Assembly (NCBI GenBank): GCA_036924085.1
Contig: JAVGWX010000006.1
Location: 37,056,445-37,120,444 of the forward strand
From: Ariolimax columbianus
Taxonomy: Eukaryota > Mollusca > Gastropoda > Stylommatophora > Arionidae
DNA: 64,000 bases
Direction of reading: 5' to 3'
In this document: piece after piece, positions 42,290 to 54,570 of the stretch
How the letters are laid out: each line of letters starts with the position of its first letter
Position numbering within the stretch: the first letter of the stretch is position 1
Made by a program: the position numbers and the translations under genes
The notes under the pieces: generated by a model
Told to the model about the DNA's origin: nothing
What the model saw: the letters and a program-made list of their open reading frames with translations, nothing else
Databases searched by the model: none

Positions 42290-43590
42290 CTACCATCCTC
42301 TTCCCATTTTCGCGACCCTCTGTCTCTTAATCATTATGTAGTGTCCATGACTGCCCTTATCAGCGCAACCCTGTCTCTCATCATTACTGCATCAGTTCTT
42401 TCGTTGCCCTAGACGCCTGCATGTCTCGGGCAGTAGATCCATGTGACACCTTGTACACCAGAGTTGTTCAGAAGAGAGGCCACTCTCTTCTTAGTATGCA
42501 CCATTCTTACGGAGCATGCCCTGCGAGTCTGACAGTATCACTGCGTGTGTCACCGGTTGCGTCACCAACCAAGTAAGGGCCGCTGTTACCGCCTCAATCT
42601 CCATCCTCATAATCGATGTGACAGTGGAGTAGGCAACTGATTTTCTCCACCACGTCCTTGCCATTTGGGTAGCCGACTAAGCCCCAACCGCAGTTGTTTG
42701 CATCTCTGCCGGCGGAGCCATCTGTGTACATAATTGGGTCGTGTGGTCCTGAGTGTTGCTGGATCAGCTCCTGTATTGAAGCTGCTGTCCTAGTGCCGCC
42801 CCACTCGCGACACTCTTGGATCAGTGGTATCACCACCCTTGTCAGGGGGCTCTCGTTGCCAATTCACTATCTCTTCCCACTTCTTCCAATGCACTGACCC
42901 TCATCAGGAAGTCTTCTGCCTCTGCCATTCATGACCTTCCTCGCTTAATGCGTCTCCCTTTGAGTGTATCCAAGTTTTGGTGCAAAGGGTGGTGTTCGTT
43001 GTTGGCAACATTGGCGTATGTCTTTACCTGCGCTACTTGATGTCGCACCTTGATGATTAGCAAATCAAGCAGGAATCTCATGGCAGGAATGGGGGTATCT
43101 CTAGTGCATCCCAGAACTGCCCTCATGGCCTCTATCTGGATTCTCTCCAATTTATCTAGTTGTGTCTGCTATATCGTGAGTAACCCAAGACCGCAGTCCA
43201 GGACAGACAGACAAAACCAGTGCTTGCACCAAGAGGGAGAGATTCCATTGTTTTATGTCTGGCCGCCATGACTTTTGATTCCACTGATACACCTCTTTGT
43301 CAACATGGTTATTGAAAGATAGGCCTCTGACGAATGTGAAATGTATTTTATGTCATGCTCTCTCTCTCTCTCTCTCTCAATGTTTGATGCCAATGCCGGT
43401 GGCCACGGTAGTGTATCTGAAACCAACCTATTGTTTACGGAGAACAGACAATCTTGGCCTTAGATGGATTGATTTCGAGGTTGTAGTCGGAACACTCTCC
43501 AGATAGTTTTCCTAGCTTGCTCCTATACCCGCGACAACTCAGTGCTGTTTTTGCTCTGATTGTATAGCTAGATGTCTTCCTCATATGTGA
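42290..43590 (-). pseudogene. LINE, reverse transcriptase end plus RNase H
   Basis: Minus-strand order: reverse transcriptase palm remnant (NQSKNSTELSRV, later SDYNLEINPSKAK in a shifted frame, with a (CT)11 microsatellite at 43357-43378), thumb LDKLERIQIEAMRAVLGCTR and DTPIPAMRFLLDL, then RNase H. The RNase H motifs are IMYTDGSAG, IEAVTAAL, ILSDSQGM and WIYCPRHAG. All four acidic positions can be traced across frameshifts. Confidence 0.85.
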
Positions 43591-44990
43591 GAATCCAATG
43601 TTTTATGCCAACAATGTAGCAATGTTTCGTGCCAACAACGTAGCAATGTTACGTGCCAGGAATGCAAATGTTTCGTGTCAACAATACAAATGTTTCGTGC
43701 CAACAAGGTAAATGTTTTGTGCCAACAATACAAATGTTTCGTGCCAACAATGCAAATGTTTTGTGTCAACAATACAAATGTTTCGTGCCAATAATGTAAC
43801 AATGTTTGGTGCCAGGAATGCAAATGTTTCGTGCCAACAATGCAAATATTTTGTGCCAACAATGCAAAAGTTTTGTGCCAACATTGTAGCAATGTTAGAT
43901 GCCAACAATGCAAATGTTTCGTACCAACAATGCAAATTTTTCGTGCCAACAATGCAAATGTTTTTTGTGAACAATACAAATATTTCGTGCCAACAATGTA
44001 ACAATGTTTGGTGCCAACAATGCAAATATTTCGTTCCAACAATGCAAATGTTTTGTGTCAACAATACAAATGTTTCGTGCCAACAATATAACAATGTTTG
44101 GTGCCAGGAATGCAAATGTTTCGTGCCAACAATGCAAATGTTTTGTGCCAACAATGCAAATGTTTTGTGCAAACAATGCAAATGTTTCGTGCCAACAATG
44201 CAAATGTTTTTTGTCAACAATACAAATGTTTCGTGCCAACAATGTAACAATGTTTGGTGCCAACAATGCAAATATTTCGTGCCAACAATGCAAATGTTTT
44301 GTGTCAACAATACAAATGTTTCGTGCCAACAATATAACAATGTTTGGTGCCAGGAAATGCAAATGTTTCGTGCCAACAATGCAAATGTTTTGTGCCAACA
44401 ATGCAAATGTTTTGTGCCAACAATGTAGCAATGTTAGATGCCAACAATGCAAATGTTTAGTGCCAACAGTGCAAATGTTTTGTGCCAACAATGTAGCAAT
44501 GTTAGATGCCAGGAATGCAAGTGTTTCGTGCCAACAATGCAAATGTTTCGTGCCAACAATGCAAATGTTTTGTGCCAACAATGCAAATATTTTGTGCCAA
44601 CAATGTAGCAATGTTCGGTGCCAGGAATGCAAATGTTTCGTGCCAACAATACAAATGTTTCGTTCCAACAATGCAAATGTTTTGTGCCAACAATGCAAAG
44701 TGTTGTGCCAACAATGTAGCAATGTTAGATGCCAATTATGCAAATGTTTCGTGCCAACAATGCAAATGTTTTGTGCCAACAATGCAAAGTTTTGTGCCAA
44801 CAATGTAGCAATGTTAGATGCCAGGAATGCAAATGTTTCGTGCCAACAATGCAAATGTTTCGTGCCAACAATGTAGCAATGTTAGATGCCAACAATGCAA
44901 ATATTTTGTGCCAACAATGCAAATGTTTCGTGCCAACAATGTAGCAATTTGATGTACCAACAATGTAGCAATGTTAGATGCCAACGATAT
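43590..44990. repeat. 22-bp satellite, main array, about 63 copies
   Basis: Unit AATGTTTCGTGCCAACAATGCA with variants TGTTTTGTGCC and TGTAGCAATGTTAGATGCCA. As 22 is not divisible by 3 and the unit lacks stops in most frames, ORFs up to 319 aa appear on both strands. These are not genes. A repeated multi-unit block (AACAATGTTTGGTGCCAGGA..., at about 43800, 44090 and 44335) shows higher-order structure. Confidence 0.97.
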
Positions 44991-45236
44991 AGCGGTGTAT
45001 AACATGTTAAGAAAAGAGAGCAACGCACATATTGTTTAAAATTATTGTATCTTGTCCTTACTAAAGCGCTGACCACAGTATAATACAAAAGCTGTCACGC
45101 TTGCTTACAACATATTAGTGTAAGAAATCTACCTCACTTGTTCAATTGCTGCCAGTCAGTCACATTCAATTGATACATCACACAGATGGTTCATAGTCAA
45201 GGTCCAAGAAGTCTAGCCTGCCCTTTCAATTCTACA
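44991..45236. other. No recognisable feature
   Basis: Unassigned flank of the satellite. Confidence 0.4.
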
Positions 45237-45465
45237 ACGGGGACGGCTTAGGGTAGTGGTTAAATGACACGACCCACAATCCGAAGATGTTCACAATCTC
45301 AGCACCGGTCGTCACCCCGAGGAACCACCCTCTTAGAAAACGTCGGAGGAAGCAAAGACATATAAAATGCATGCACTATGCAGACAGGCGCAAAATAAAG
45401 ACATAGTGCAACGCACACCGCCTTGGGGCTTAGAGAAACAAAGCAAACGCAACAACAACAAAATA
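45237..45465 (+). mobile_element. tRNA-derived SINE family C, decayed
   Basis: GGGGACGGCTTAGGGTAGTG head, mutated B box, GCAGACAGGCGCAAAATAAA and CACACCGCCTTGGGGCTTAG, then an A-rich CAACAACAACA tail. Confidence 0.85.
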
Positions 45466-45724
45466 TGACAAATTTCACAATATTTTCTCAGTTGAAACTA
45501 GTGGTGCTGTTGTCGCTTAGAGCTTGAGTGTTCTCGCTTAGAGTTTGAGTGCTCTTTCATTTCTTACAGGCTTAGTAGTTCTGTGTTGTCATGTTGTAAC
45601 GCGTCATTAGCCGATTTTTAAAGCTAAAATTGTAAAATAAATCGAGTCTAAAAATAGAAATATTATTTATAAGTAGAGATTTGGAAATAATGGACGACAG
45701 ATGATATATTAGATAAACTGGCTA

Positions 45725-46860
45725 TAACTTAATTTAACTTCATTATACTGGTTTAAAAGGCTCAACAGAATATGTATACAACCAGTTTATTTCACTCCAC
45801 GGATACGGAAAATACTGCGAACATCGAATCTATTTTTGAATGCATTGACTGACTGCTTCCACTACATCCTGAGGCAATGCATTCCAAGAATTCACCACTC
45901 TCTTCACTTCTTCTTCTTCTTCTTCTTTTTCTTCTTCTTCATCTTCATCATCGATCAACTGATGCTTCTAGTCGGATGAGGTTCTCGAAGGAGCCTGTGC
46001 GTTTAAGGTCTTCGCCGGCTTACCACAGCTTTTCGAGCATGGTCGCTTCCTCTAGGCCAGACTGCCTCTCTTTGGTCTGCATAGGTAGGGCAGTCCTGCA
46101 GAATATGTTCTGGTGTTTGCTCGGGTGCTCCACAATCGCACGTGGCAGTGTCTCTGAGACCCATTATGCAGAGGTGGGCTTTGAGTCTACAATGTCCCGT
46201 TTTGAGTCTGAAGATCTTTGTCTGCCCATCTCTGCCAAGTTTGTCTATGCTGTCATTTTCTGGATTGTATTCTTTGTGCTGTTCTCCCATTCTGTCCTCA
46301 TGGATCTCTGATGAGTGTCTTTGCTTCTTTAAAACTCTGTGGATGAGGAATCTGCTTCCGGCTTTTGCGAGCTCATCTGCTTTCTCTTTTCCAGGGATCC
46401 CACAGTGGGCCAGAATCCGTTAAAGGACTAAATCTGTTTTTTGAGACAGCAATCCCATGTTGTATTTTATTCCATGTGAGAGTCTATCTTTGTGGCTTAA
46501 GATGACTTGTACACTCCTGGAGTCTGTTAGAATGACCGGTTCTCTGGTATTTATGTTTTGGCTGATAAGAATCTGAGTTGCTGTATGGACAGCTCTTGCT
46601 TCAGTCCTGAAACTGGTAAAAGACTCTCCTGCTGGTATAGTGATTTTCTATGTCGCCATTGGAGTGTTCGTTGTAGATTCCACTGCCTCCCCTTTTATCG
46701 CTGACCGAGGCAGATCCATCTGTGACTCCCTTCACTAAAAACGTGTTTCCTAATATCTAATCTGGACCTGTCTTTAAACAATTTGTAGCTGTGCCTCCTT
46801 GTTCTTGTAGCCGGCCGTACATGGACAAATTTGGTATAGCCTAATGTAAAAGATATAGTT
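45725..46860 (-). mobile_element. LINE family A copy, interrupted
   Basis: The 3' tail and C-terminal region at 45725-45908 (GGTTTAAAAGGCTC, GTATACAACCAGTTT, GAGGCAATGCATTCCAAGAA) continue at 46725-46860 (GTTTCCTAATATCTAATCTG, then the GTTCTTGTAG region). Compare the uninterrupted copy at 15309-16102. Confidence 0.85.
45909..46724 (-). mobile_element. LINE insertion with RNase H, 12-bp TSD
   Basis: Inserted into the family A LINE. ACTCTCTTCACT at 45897-45908 and ACTCCCTTCACT at 46725-46736 form the TSD (one mismatch). On the minus strand: RNase H (GVTDGSASVSDKRGGSGIYN, later a VILTDSRSV-type stretch in a shifted frame), then KIFRLKTGHCRLKAHL, CDCGAPEQTPEHILQDCPTY and a LEASVDR-stop end with a (GAA)n tail. 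5'-truncated at the RNase H start. Confidence 0.9.
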
Positions 46861-47644
46861 ATGTGAAATTAGACATAGAAACAGACGGTATTAGGGTAGT
46901 CTGGTTAAGAGAAATTGAATCGCAGTTGGAAGGCAAACCGAATCCCAACAAATTATGGAATCGGGAAAGACGCAAATATCGCAGCCTCGCTGAAACTACA
47001 ACACGACGTCACAACACCCTCTTCAGTACGAACAACGAAGAAGAAAGAAGAGAAATACTGTATTGGTGTTTTTCTTAGACATCGATCTGTGAGAATTTTA
47101 ATGAATTATTTGGTTCTTTAGGCACGAATTGTCCATGTCCTGGGTAATGGATGACATAATACATTGGGTATGTGTAAATTTTCTGATTAATGTTTTCAAC
47201 GAACAAATAGTTCACCAATCAATTTCGCTATTACAATTTGTCATCATCTGCATTTCTTTTAATTAATTTCGTCCATTGTGAAATGAGAGTTAACTCTTCT
47301 GGTCTAAAAATATCTACACGGGTCATGCTGGGAATCATTTCTGTTTATAGTCCTCTACCCGTTGAGCACACCTGCAGGCGACATCTGCAAGCGAATCTGC
47401 AGTTCTTTTATCCAGCTTCATTGTGATGCCATTTCGAATTATTTGCAGCTTTTTTCCCCCTCATTATGTTCCACTCTAACAAGGTGTTCCAGGCCAATTA
47501 GCTGTTATTTATAATATCGTTATACCTCTATCAAAAATACTAATTCGTTCTATATTTTGGGTGTTTCCGTTATACAGTCTAAAGGTTTTTAGAAAAGTGT
47601 TCCTATTTTAGATTCAAGTGTGACTTACAAAGGTGAAGGTTTAT
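46861..47644. other. No recognisable feature
   Basis: AT-rich. The short ORFs at 46863-47121 show no domain. Confidence 0.4.
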
Positions 47645-47740
47645 TAGGGCCAAACACATGGACAAATGGGAAACAGAACATACAGGCTACACAATAAATT
47701 ATTCTTATTATCAGTTTAACAGAAGAGAACATGTTGGAAT
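47645..47740 (+). mobile_element. LINE family C fragment
   Basis: Encodes RAKHMDKWETEHTGYT and YYQFNRREH, matching the C-terminal region of 20024-20400. It is abruptly joined to another LINE. Confidence 0.75.
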
Positions 47741-48690
47741 TGTTATCGATGACATCGAAACATAAACTGTCGCAGGCCGAAGCATGTTTGCGTGTCACAA
47801 CAGACACGTGGAACCCATTGTACAGTAGAATACCAGATATCAAGGGATCAAGAATCCAGAGAAGGACGCCATGGATGGCACAGGCAGAGGAAACAATCGG
47901 ACAAGTCCCCCCAGTTGAGGCGATAGCCAAGGGGGAAGAATTGATCCATACTGGTGATAGAATGATAGAGTCATCATAACCTTAGGCAAGGAATGCAGGG
48001 AATGGGGGTAACGGGAGAGCAGAGCTCGAGGTGAATCAGATGATAACTGACAACACGCAGGAGAGTGTTGCCGTCATATACACCAACGGTTCAGTGATGA
48101 GCAGTGGAACATCAGGCTGAGGCTTCTCGGCTAGAGTGAGAGGCCAGGTCGTTGCTGAGTGGAGTGGGGCATTCACGTCAGTAACTTTCAGTTTGAGAAT
48201 GAGGATGGAAGCAGTGAGCTCAGCGTTAAGATGCCCATCTAAGACCACTTTAAGAAGGGTAGTTATCGTGACTGATGCGCAAGCCGTACTTCAGAAGGTA
48301 CACAAAGAATGGCTGAGATACGAGAGGATAGCAGCCGTTGAGGCCTCAAACATCCAACTATTGACATGGATCTATTGTCCTGGTATGCTGGGTTCAGGGC
48401 AACAAAAGAGGTGACATCTTGGTTTCACAATCTCCCATCATTGGAATAACATTTTGAAATCAATCAACCGCCGACTGTCGGATGAGGACACCGAAATAGA
48501 TGAATCAACAATCCACAGACTGCAAAGTTTCAACATTAAACGAGGCTCGAGAAGACGGAGCAGGCGAGTATACAACCAGCGAGCAACAGGGACCATCAGC
48601 ATCCAGACCCTGCGCCATTTATGAAGAGAAACTGGGCACCTATAGATAATCCCGTATTGCGGTGACGTCGACTCTTACAAAAATAAACAA
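47741..48690 (+). pseudogene. LINE, ORF2 end with RNase H
   Basis: The 47731-47979 frame encodes KLSQAEACLRVTTDTWNPLY and PDIKGSRIQRRTPWMAQAEE. Then come the RNase H motifs VIYTNGSV (TDGS mutated to TNGS), MRMEAVSSALR, VIVTDAQAVLQKV and LLTWIYCPG. C-terminal text follows: RRLSDEDTEIDESTIHRLQS and YNQRATGTISIQTLRHL. Small frameshifts are present. Confidence 0.85.
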
Positions 48691-48809
48691 AAAGGAAAAG
48701 ATGTTCACATTGTTGACATCGTTCCCTGGATTATAATGTCAGAGACCTACTTTTACTTAGTTACAGATGTCTCTGAGTTGGAAAAAAATGTTCTCTTCCT
48801 CGCTGATTT

Positions 48810-49840
48810 GTTATTCCTGGTTCTTCTTCTTCTTCTTCTTCCTCTTCTTAATCTTCTTCTTTTTTCTTCTTCTTCAGCCTTTTTGACCATGCTAGATCTG
48901 TAGTTCCGTCGCTAGGACGAAGTTCACGTTCCTCTCTAGATTCCTCTCCAGTTTCTGTGTCACCTACGCTCCCTCTGACCAGGTCTGGCATCGCAGGTCA
49001 CTGTATATTGGGCAGTTCTGTAGGATGTGTTCAGGGGTCTAGACTCCGGTGAAGCTAGTGGATTGGGTAAGGTCTATTGCTTACTTCCATGTCTTTCTTC
49101 CATTTTGAGTTGTAGTGATTGTGGATGATAGCTTTTGCCCCTCGATAAAACACTGTGCAGACACTGTCCATTCTGCCCATTGCTTTGTACAGGGCATCAG
49201 CTCTCTCATTCCCTTTAATTTCATACTGTGGCGGTAGCCACTGAAGAACAATTGTTGAGGTTCTTTGTATTTTGTTGAGTTCTGATCTGATTTCCACCAA
49301 TATTTGTTCCCCTCTGGTGTTTTGTATTGCTTCTAGTAGTGATATGCAATCTGTAAATAATACAATTTGAGTTGGCAAGTGTTCGTTTGATCTGGTGAAC
49401 ATTCTTAGTGCATGTACGAACGTCACAGACGCTGCCCTAAGGCTGAAAGAAATCTTCCCAGTAGGAAAGGCCCTATGAGTTATTTTCCCATTTTTGTATC
49501 TTACAAAGATGCTTTCTCCACCATCCTTAACTGCACCCTCTGCAGACACATTTGTATATACGTAAGTTCAGTCGTTAGGGTTGCATTTTACTTCAATCAT
49601 CATCTGAGCTAAGATTGTTAGGTCTATAACCTGGGAATTTTCCTTTTCTATTCCTGGGATCCCCATGGTTATTAGGATGTTTTTATGACAATAGCCTCTT
49701 AATAGTCAGTCAGCATTTCCATTTCTATGAATTGCTTTGGAATAATATTTTTATGGTGGCACTGCAGGTGTTTTGAGTTGTGTAAAAAGCTGGTTCTCTT
49801 AAGTCTTTTTATTTTAGGGGATTTTGAAGTTTAGCTAGCA
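48810..49840 (-). pseudogene. LINE, RNase H and tail
   Basis: The minus-strand ORF 49549-49055 has AEGAVKDGGESIFVRYKNGK, QIVLFTDCISLLEAIQ and LQWLPPQYEIKGNERADALY, typical of LINE RNase H. The first motif TDGS reads TNVS. A Cys-rich end is frameshifted, and a (GAA)-rich tail lies at 48820-48890. Confidence 0.85.
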
Positions 49841-49859
49841 TTGGATGATTTGGCATGCG

Positions 49860-50110
49860 TTTCACCCTCTCTATGTGCATGAACACCCTCTCTCAGTGCA
49901 CGAATACCCTCTCTCTGTGCACAAAAACCCTCTCTCTGTGCACAAAACCCTCTCTCTGTGCACGAACACATTCTCTCTGTGGACAAACACCTGCTCTATG
50001 TGCACAAGCCCCCTCTCTCTGTGTACGAACACCTTCTCTCTGTACACGAAGACCCTCTTTCTGTGCACAAACACATTCTCTCTGTGCACAAACACCCTCT
50101 CACTCCGCTT
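49860..50110. repeat. 21-bp minisatellite, about 12 copies
   Basis: Unit CTCTCTCTGTGCACGAACACC with variants. Seven-codon period, so ORFs in three frames are artefacts. Confidence 0.95.
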
Positions 50111-50384
50111 AGTGTCGAGAGAGCGCAGTTTAATATGCTTCTATATTGCCTGGATTGAGATGGTCAACCTCCTCTCTGTGGCTAGTTCAAGGCCTGTTTT
50201 TGAACTTTTTTATTGTTAAGCGTTCTGTTTTTGTTTTTGACGCAGTCGCCCATATTGACATGCCAAATTCCAATAAATTTTCTATCCCGAACTGTAGGTC
50301 AAACATTCGTTTACAGATGGGTAAACTAATGAGTATTTACACCGATGATTAAACCGAACACTTTAACCATTAACCGGGCGAGAG
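50111..50384. other. No recognisable feature
   Basis: Unassigned sequence. Confidence 0.4.
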
Positions 50385-51130
50385 AGTGAGAATACAAAGT
50401 AGCGCAGTTAATCCTCACTAAAAATAGCGATAGCAAAATAAATTATGCCATCATCGTCAACGATGGACGGCAGCCTTTGCCTATTTTTTTTAACCATTAA
50501 AAGAAAAGCTCTAGCCACGTCTAGCCACGAAACGAACCTGAGAAAACAATTGGAGGTGTTGGCCAGAATAGCACAGACAATAGCGGCGCTTGCACGGCTT
50601 AACAAAATCTGGCAAGATAAACGGTTAGCACTATGCACGAAAATCAGAATAATGCGAACACTGGTTTTGTCAATATTCCTCTATGCTTGTGAGACATGGA
50701 CAGTTACAGGGGATCTTCAGCAAAGGATACATGCCTTGGAGATGAGATGTTTCCAAAGACTTTTAAACGTCACGTACAAAGATCGAGTTACAAACGAGGA
50801 AAAACTAGATAGAATTACAACAGCAATAGGGCCTTTTGAAGTCCTCTTGGCAACTATCAAGAGAAGGAAACTCGATTGGTACGGTCACATATCGAGATCA
50901 AATGGTCTGGCAAATACAATCCTCCACGGAAAGGTCCAAGGCAGACGACGAAGTGGCCGTCCCAAAAAGTGGTGGGAGGACAACATAAAAGAATGGACCT
51001 ATCTCCGACCAGAAGAAACACAGGCAGCGGACGCTGACAGAGAAGGGTAGCGTGGTGTTGTGAGGATGTCTTCATGTGTGCCCCAACGACCTCACCGGTT
51101 ACGGGATAACCTGACCTGAGCCACTGTTTC
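50385..51130 (+). pseudogene. LINE ORF2 C-terminus, long open stretch
   Basis: The ORF 50445-51050 (201 aa) encodes the thumb and C-terminus: QLEVLARIAQTIAALARLNK, RTLVLSIFLYACETWTVTGD, RVTNEEKLDRI, KLDWYGHISRSNGLANTILH and GRRRSGRPKKWWEDNIKEW. It is nearly intact, so a fairly young copy. 5'-truncated after the palm. Bases 50385-50475 also match 7095-7180 inverted. Confidence 0.88.
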
Positions 51131-51139
51131 TCCCACATT

Positions 51140-51310
51140 CAGTATATTGTATCCTTTCACTAATTTCCTCCGACGAGATTTGATGTAGTAGTGGGCTCAC
51201 TTCACAACATATGCCATACCGGAGATTCAAACGGCTGCCGCCCTTGTCGACAGGCAGGCTTCGGAACCATTCGGTCACACGCTACTCGTTAAAGAGGCTT
51301 AGCGAAAAAC
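51140..51310 (-). mobile_element. Possible tRNA-derived SINE
   Basis: The minus strand reads GTAGCGTGTGACCGAATGGT (A-box-like), then GCCGTTTGAATCTCCGGTAT (B-box-like). The spacing fits a Ser/Leu-type tRNA head, but the sequence is too degraded to be a gene. Confidence 0.4.
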
Positions 51311-51489
51311 CTCACTCAGGCTTGCCACCTTATGGTGCGTCATCGTATTGGATTTAATCTTCTTTATCGACACGCTTCAGTCAACCAAGCTGTAATTGGG
51401 TACTTGGCTTATTGGTAGGAAAGGAACAATAGCGAGGGAGAGAACTGGTCACCTGACCCGAGATATAGTACAATGAAGAACCAATACAC

Positions 51490-51745
51490 GTTTTTTTCAA
51501 AATTCAAGAACAGCCACAAATTAATTCAAGAAAGATTCAGATAAGAAACCAGAAAAATATGTTTCTTGTCAGAGAGTGGTGAATGCTTAGAATGCATTCC
51601 CACATAAAATAGTCGAGACGGGGTTAATTAATGCATTAAAGAATAGATTGAATGCGCATAGTTATTTTTAGAAAACGTAGATGTAAAATAAACTTGTTTT
51701 ATAAAAGTCTCTGCAGAGACATATAGTTAAGTCCATACCACTTCA
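51490..51745 (+). mobile_element. LINE family A, 3' end
   Basis: TCAGAGAGTGGTGAATGCTT...GCATTAAAGAATAGATTGAA and GTCTCTGCAGAGACATATAG match 3340-3560. More decayed. Confidence 0.75.
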
Positions 51746-52259
51746 TCCCCGACAGCAGTGTAATCCATTGAATTACTGAACTCTCTGTTTCCACGCCCTA
51801 AAGAATGGCTACTTTAATCGTGTGTGCTTGTAATAATATTTCCCTTCCCTCCGTGGTCTTCAGGACCGCACTCTTCCTGATATATACAAAAATAGGTCTA
51901 CTTCCCCACTGAAAGCATTTCGAAATAAGTAACGCCAAGCGCATTCTTATCTTTCTATCGAAGTGGAATGCCTCATATTTGGTATTGCGCATACTGCTAA
52001 ATAATATCCCAATATATTAGAGAGAATAAAAAAAAACAAATTGCTTTTTTAGGAATCGGAAGAAGTAGAAGCCCTCCTCACGTTTTAGTCTCTCTCAACA
52101 CATTTTAATTAAGACTTCTTTTCTATCGAATGAATTCTTAGCATTCAACCACAAAACTTCAATTCTGTTGTTTTATTGTACAGCATTTCATATTGACTGA
52201 TCTTGTGTTATGATAAATTAATACAGATTTAAACGAAATACAAATTATGTTTTCAATTA
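51746..52259. other. No recognisable feature
   Basis: AT-rich. The minus-strand ORF at 51992-51798 has no known motif. Confidence 0.4.
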
Positions 52260-52455
52260 CAAGGATAATCTTCACTTAGAATTCGTGTAACAACTTCATA
52301 ATCTTCAGTCAGAATCTATGTAACATCTCGACATATTCAATTAGAATCCGTGTAACATCTCAAACATCTTCGATTATAATCCATATAGCATCCACAACAT
52401 CTTCATGTATAATCCACATAACATCTACAACATCATCAGTTAAAATCCACGCAAA
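52260..52455. repeat. About 33-bp degenerate minisatellite, 6 copies
   Basis: Units around CATCTTCAGTTAGAATCCATGTAACAT. Confidence 0.8.
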
Positions 52456-52839
52456 CAAAATCTCGTTCTGTTATTTTTTCCCATTTCCGCTTCTAATGAA
52501 GATTTTTTAATTGACACATTTTCAGTAGAATCCGCAGGACTTGACAAATTATAGCGTGGCTTACAAGTCAGTTACAAATTTTACCAATCATGGTCGGACT
52601 ACAGTCATTCAATTGATGTTCTAGGCACTAATTCACCTTTATTTCTACATAGAAATCCGTACCAAATCGAAATATATTGTATTATTTACACAGTATTAGT
52701 CTATTTCTTCTTAAGAAATAATACGCAGAAACATGGCGCGTATGTCCTAAAACATTCTTGGCAGTTTTAGCACTGAAGTACCATTTATCGATTGGTTTAG
52801 TAAGTTTAAATTGTGGCAGTGGATGTCCATTTAGATTCA

Positions 52840-53995
52840 GCATCCTTTGAATTCATTTTTTCAGATTCTCTCATATTTCTACTCATCATTATAACTTCTC
52901 TCCTTTGAATTCATTTTTTCAGATTCTCTCATATTTCTGATTCTATCATATGTCTACCAAATATTCAGCTTCTGTCATATTTCTACTCATTGTTTAGATT
53001 ACATACTTATAAGAGAACCTCTCTTATTCGTATTGCTTAATCGACCTGTAGTTCTGCCCCTGTGCTGGTTCCAGATCTGATATGGATGTAGCCGGGAGAA
53101 GGGTTTTCTGCTTAGTGGGCTAAGCTCGAGCAGCTTATTTCTACTCATTAGTTATTTAAATTATTTCTACTAATTATTTCATTAACTTTATTTCTACTTT
53201 ATTATTTCATTAACATTATTTCTATTCATTATTTCATTAACATTATTTCTATTCATTATTTTATTAACATTATTTCTACTCATTATTCAACTTCTTTCTT
53301 ATTTTTACTCATTATTTTAGCTTCTATCATTTCTATTCATTTTTCAGATTCTCTCATATTTCTGCTCATTATTATTTCTCATATTTCTACTCAAAATTCA
53401 GCTTCTGTCTTAGTTCTACTTATTGTTAGGGTTCTCTCACATTTTCACTCATTATTCTGCTTATCTTATTTTTCTACTCAATATTCTTGATCTCTAACAT
53501 GTCCACTCATTTTTATGGTCCTTTCATTCTTCTACTCAACATTCAGTCATTTTCATATTTCTACTCCTTTTCCTTGTTGTCTAATGTTTCTACAAATCAC
53601 TCTAGTTAATATTACTAATCATTATTCTGGTTTTATCCTATATATATTTATTATTCTGGTTAATATATATAATCATTATTCTGGATCGATGCTATTTCTA
53701 CTCATTATCTTGCTAACATTTCTACTCATTATTCTTGTTCTATCTTATTTCTACTCATTATTCTTGTTCTATCTTATTTCTACTCATTATTCTTGTTCTA
53801 TCTTATTTCTACTCATTATTCTTGTTCTATCTTATTTTTATTCATTATTCGTGTTCTATCTTTTTCATTATTCTCGCTAACATCTCCACTCATTCTTCAT
53901 GTTCAATCTTATTTCTACTCATTATTCTGGCTAATATATCTGCTAATTATACTTTTTCTCTCATAGTTCTATCCATTATTCTCGTTTCCATTCTC
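52840..53995. repeat. 29-bp minisatellite with inserted repeat D
   Basis: Perfect at 53728-53845 (ATTCTTGTTCTATCTTATTT plus CTACTCATT), degenerate elsewhere. Repeat D at about 53030-53138 (GATATGGATGTAGCCGGGAG...GGGCTAAGCTCGAGCAGCTTA) interrupts it and recurs at 55276-55390. A 39-base direct repeat lies at 52845-52940. Confidence 0.85.
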
Positions 53996-54570
53996 TGAAC
54001 ACACTGACACCCTACACATGAAGGCCCTCTAAAATTTGCGCTCCAGACTGCTGGGTAGTTGGTCTAATGGTAGCACCAGTACTATACACGGAGTTAGCAA
54101 CCTCGCCATGTAAAGCTATTTCTGCTGAAACAGCATTACAAATGGTCCATTCAGATTTCATATCCAGAGACCCGCAGAAGTGGAGGTCTTATGCTTAATT
54201 TAAAGCAAAGAGAAAGTTCATTATGAAAGAGCCTCAGAGACGGAAAAGGTTTAAGAACCATCGCCTAAAAGAATGAATAGAAAACTGTGTTGCTATCTGG
54301 CTGCCCCAGCAGGAGGCTCCGGTGTCTTCGTGATCACAGCTGCAGGTCTTTCTGACTTTTAGTTCAAGCGACGCGGGTTAACCTGACACGTTTCCTGCTT
54401 ACTGCTCTATCTACTGTCTTCGTCTCGTGTGATCCTCATTGGCGTGTTGGGTCGGCTTGAGTGCGTATTGATTCTATGAGCTTTGCCCGCCAGAGCCTTG
54501 TCGCTTTTGGCAAGTGTAACAAAGTCAAAGAGGCCATTTCGGGGAAGAGGATTGCACTACAGGGTACCTT
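53996..54570. other. Possible tRNA-like SINE head at 54050, otherwise unassigned
   Basis: GGGTAGTTGGTCTAATGGTA is A-box-like, but no B box at a suitable distance is clear. Confidence 0.25.

Noticed and set aside
43581..45088. Long ORFs (to 319 aa) on both strands, rich in Cys, Trp and His
   Set aside because: They follow exactly the 22-bp tandem unit, which lacks stops in most frames. Codon content is periodic, and no start context, intron or domain is seen.
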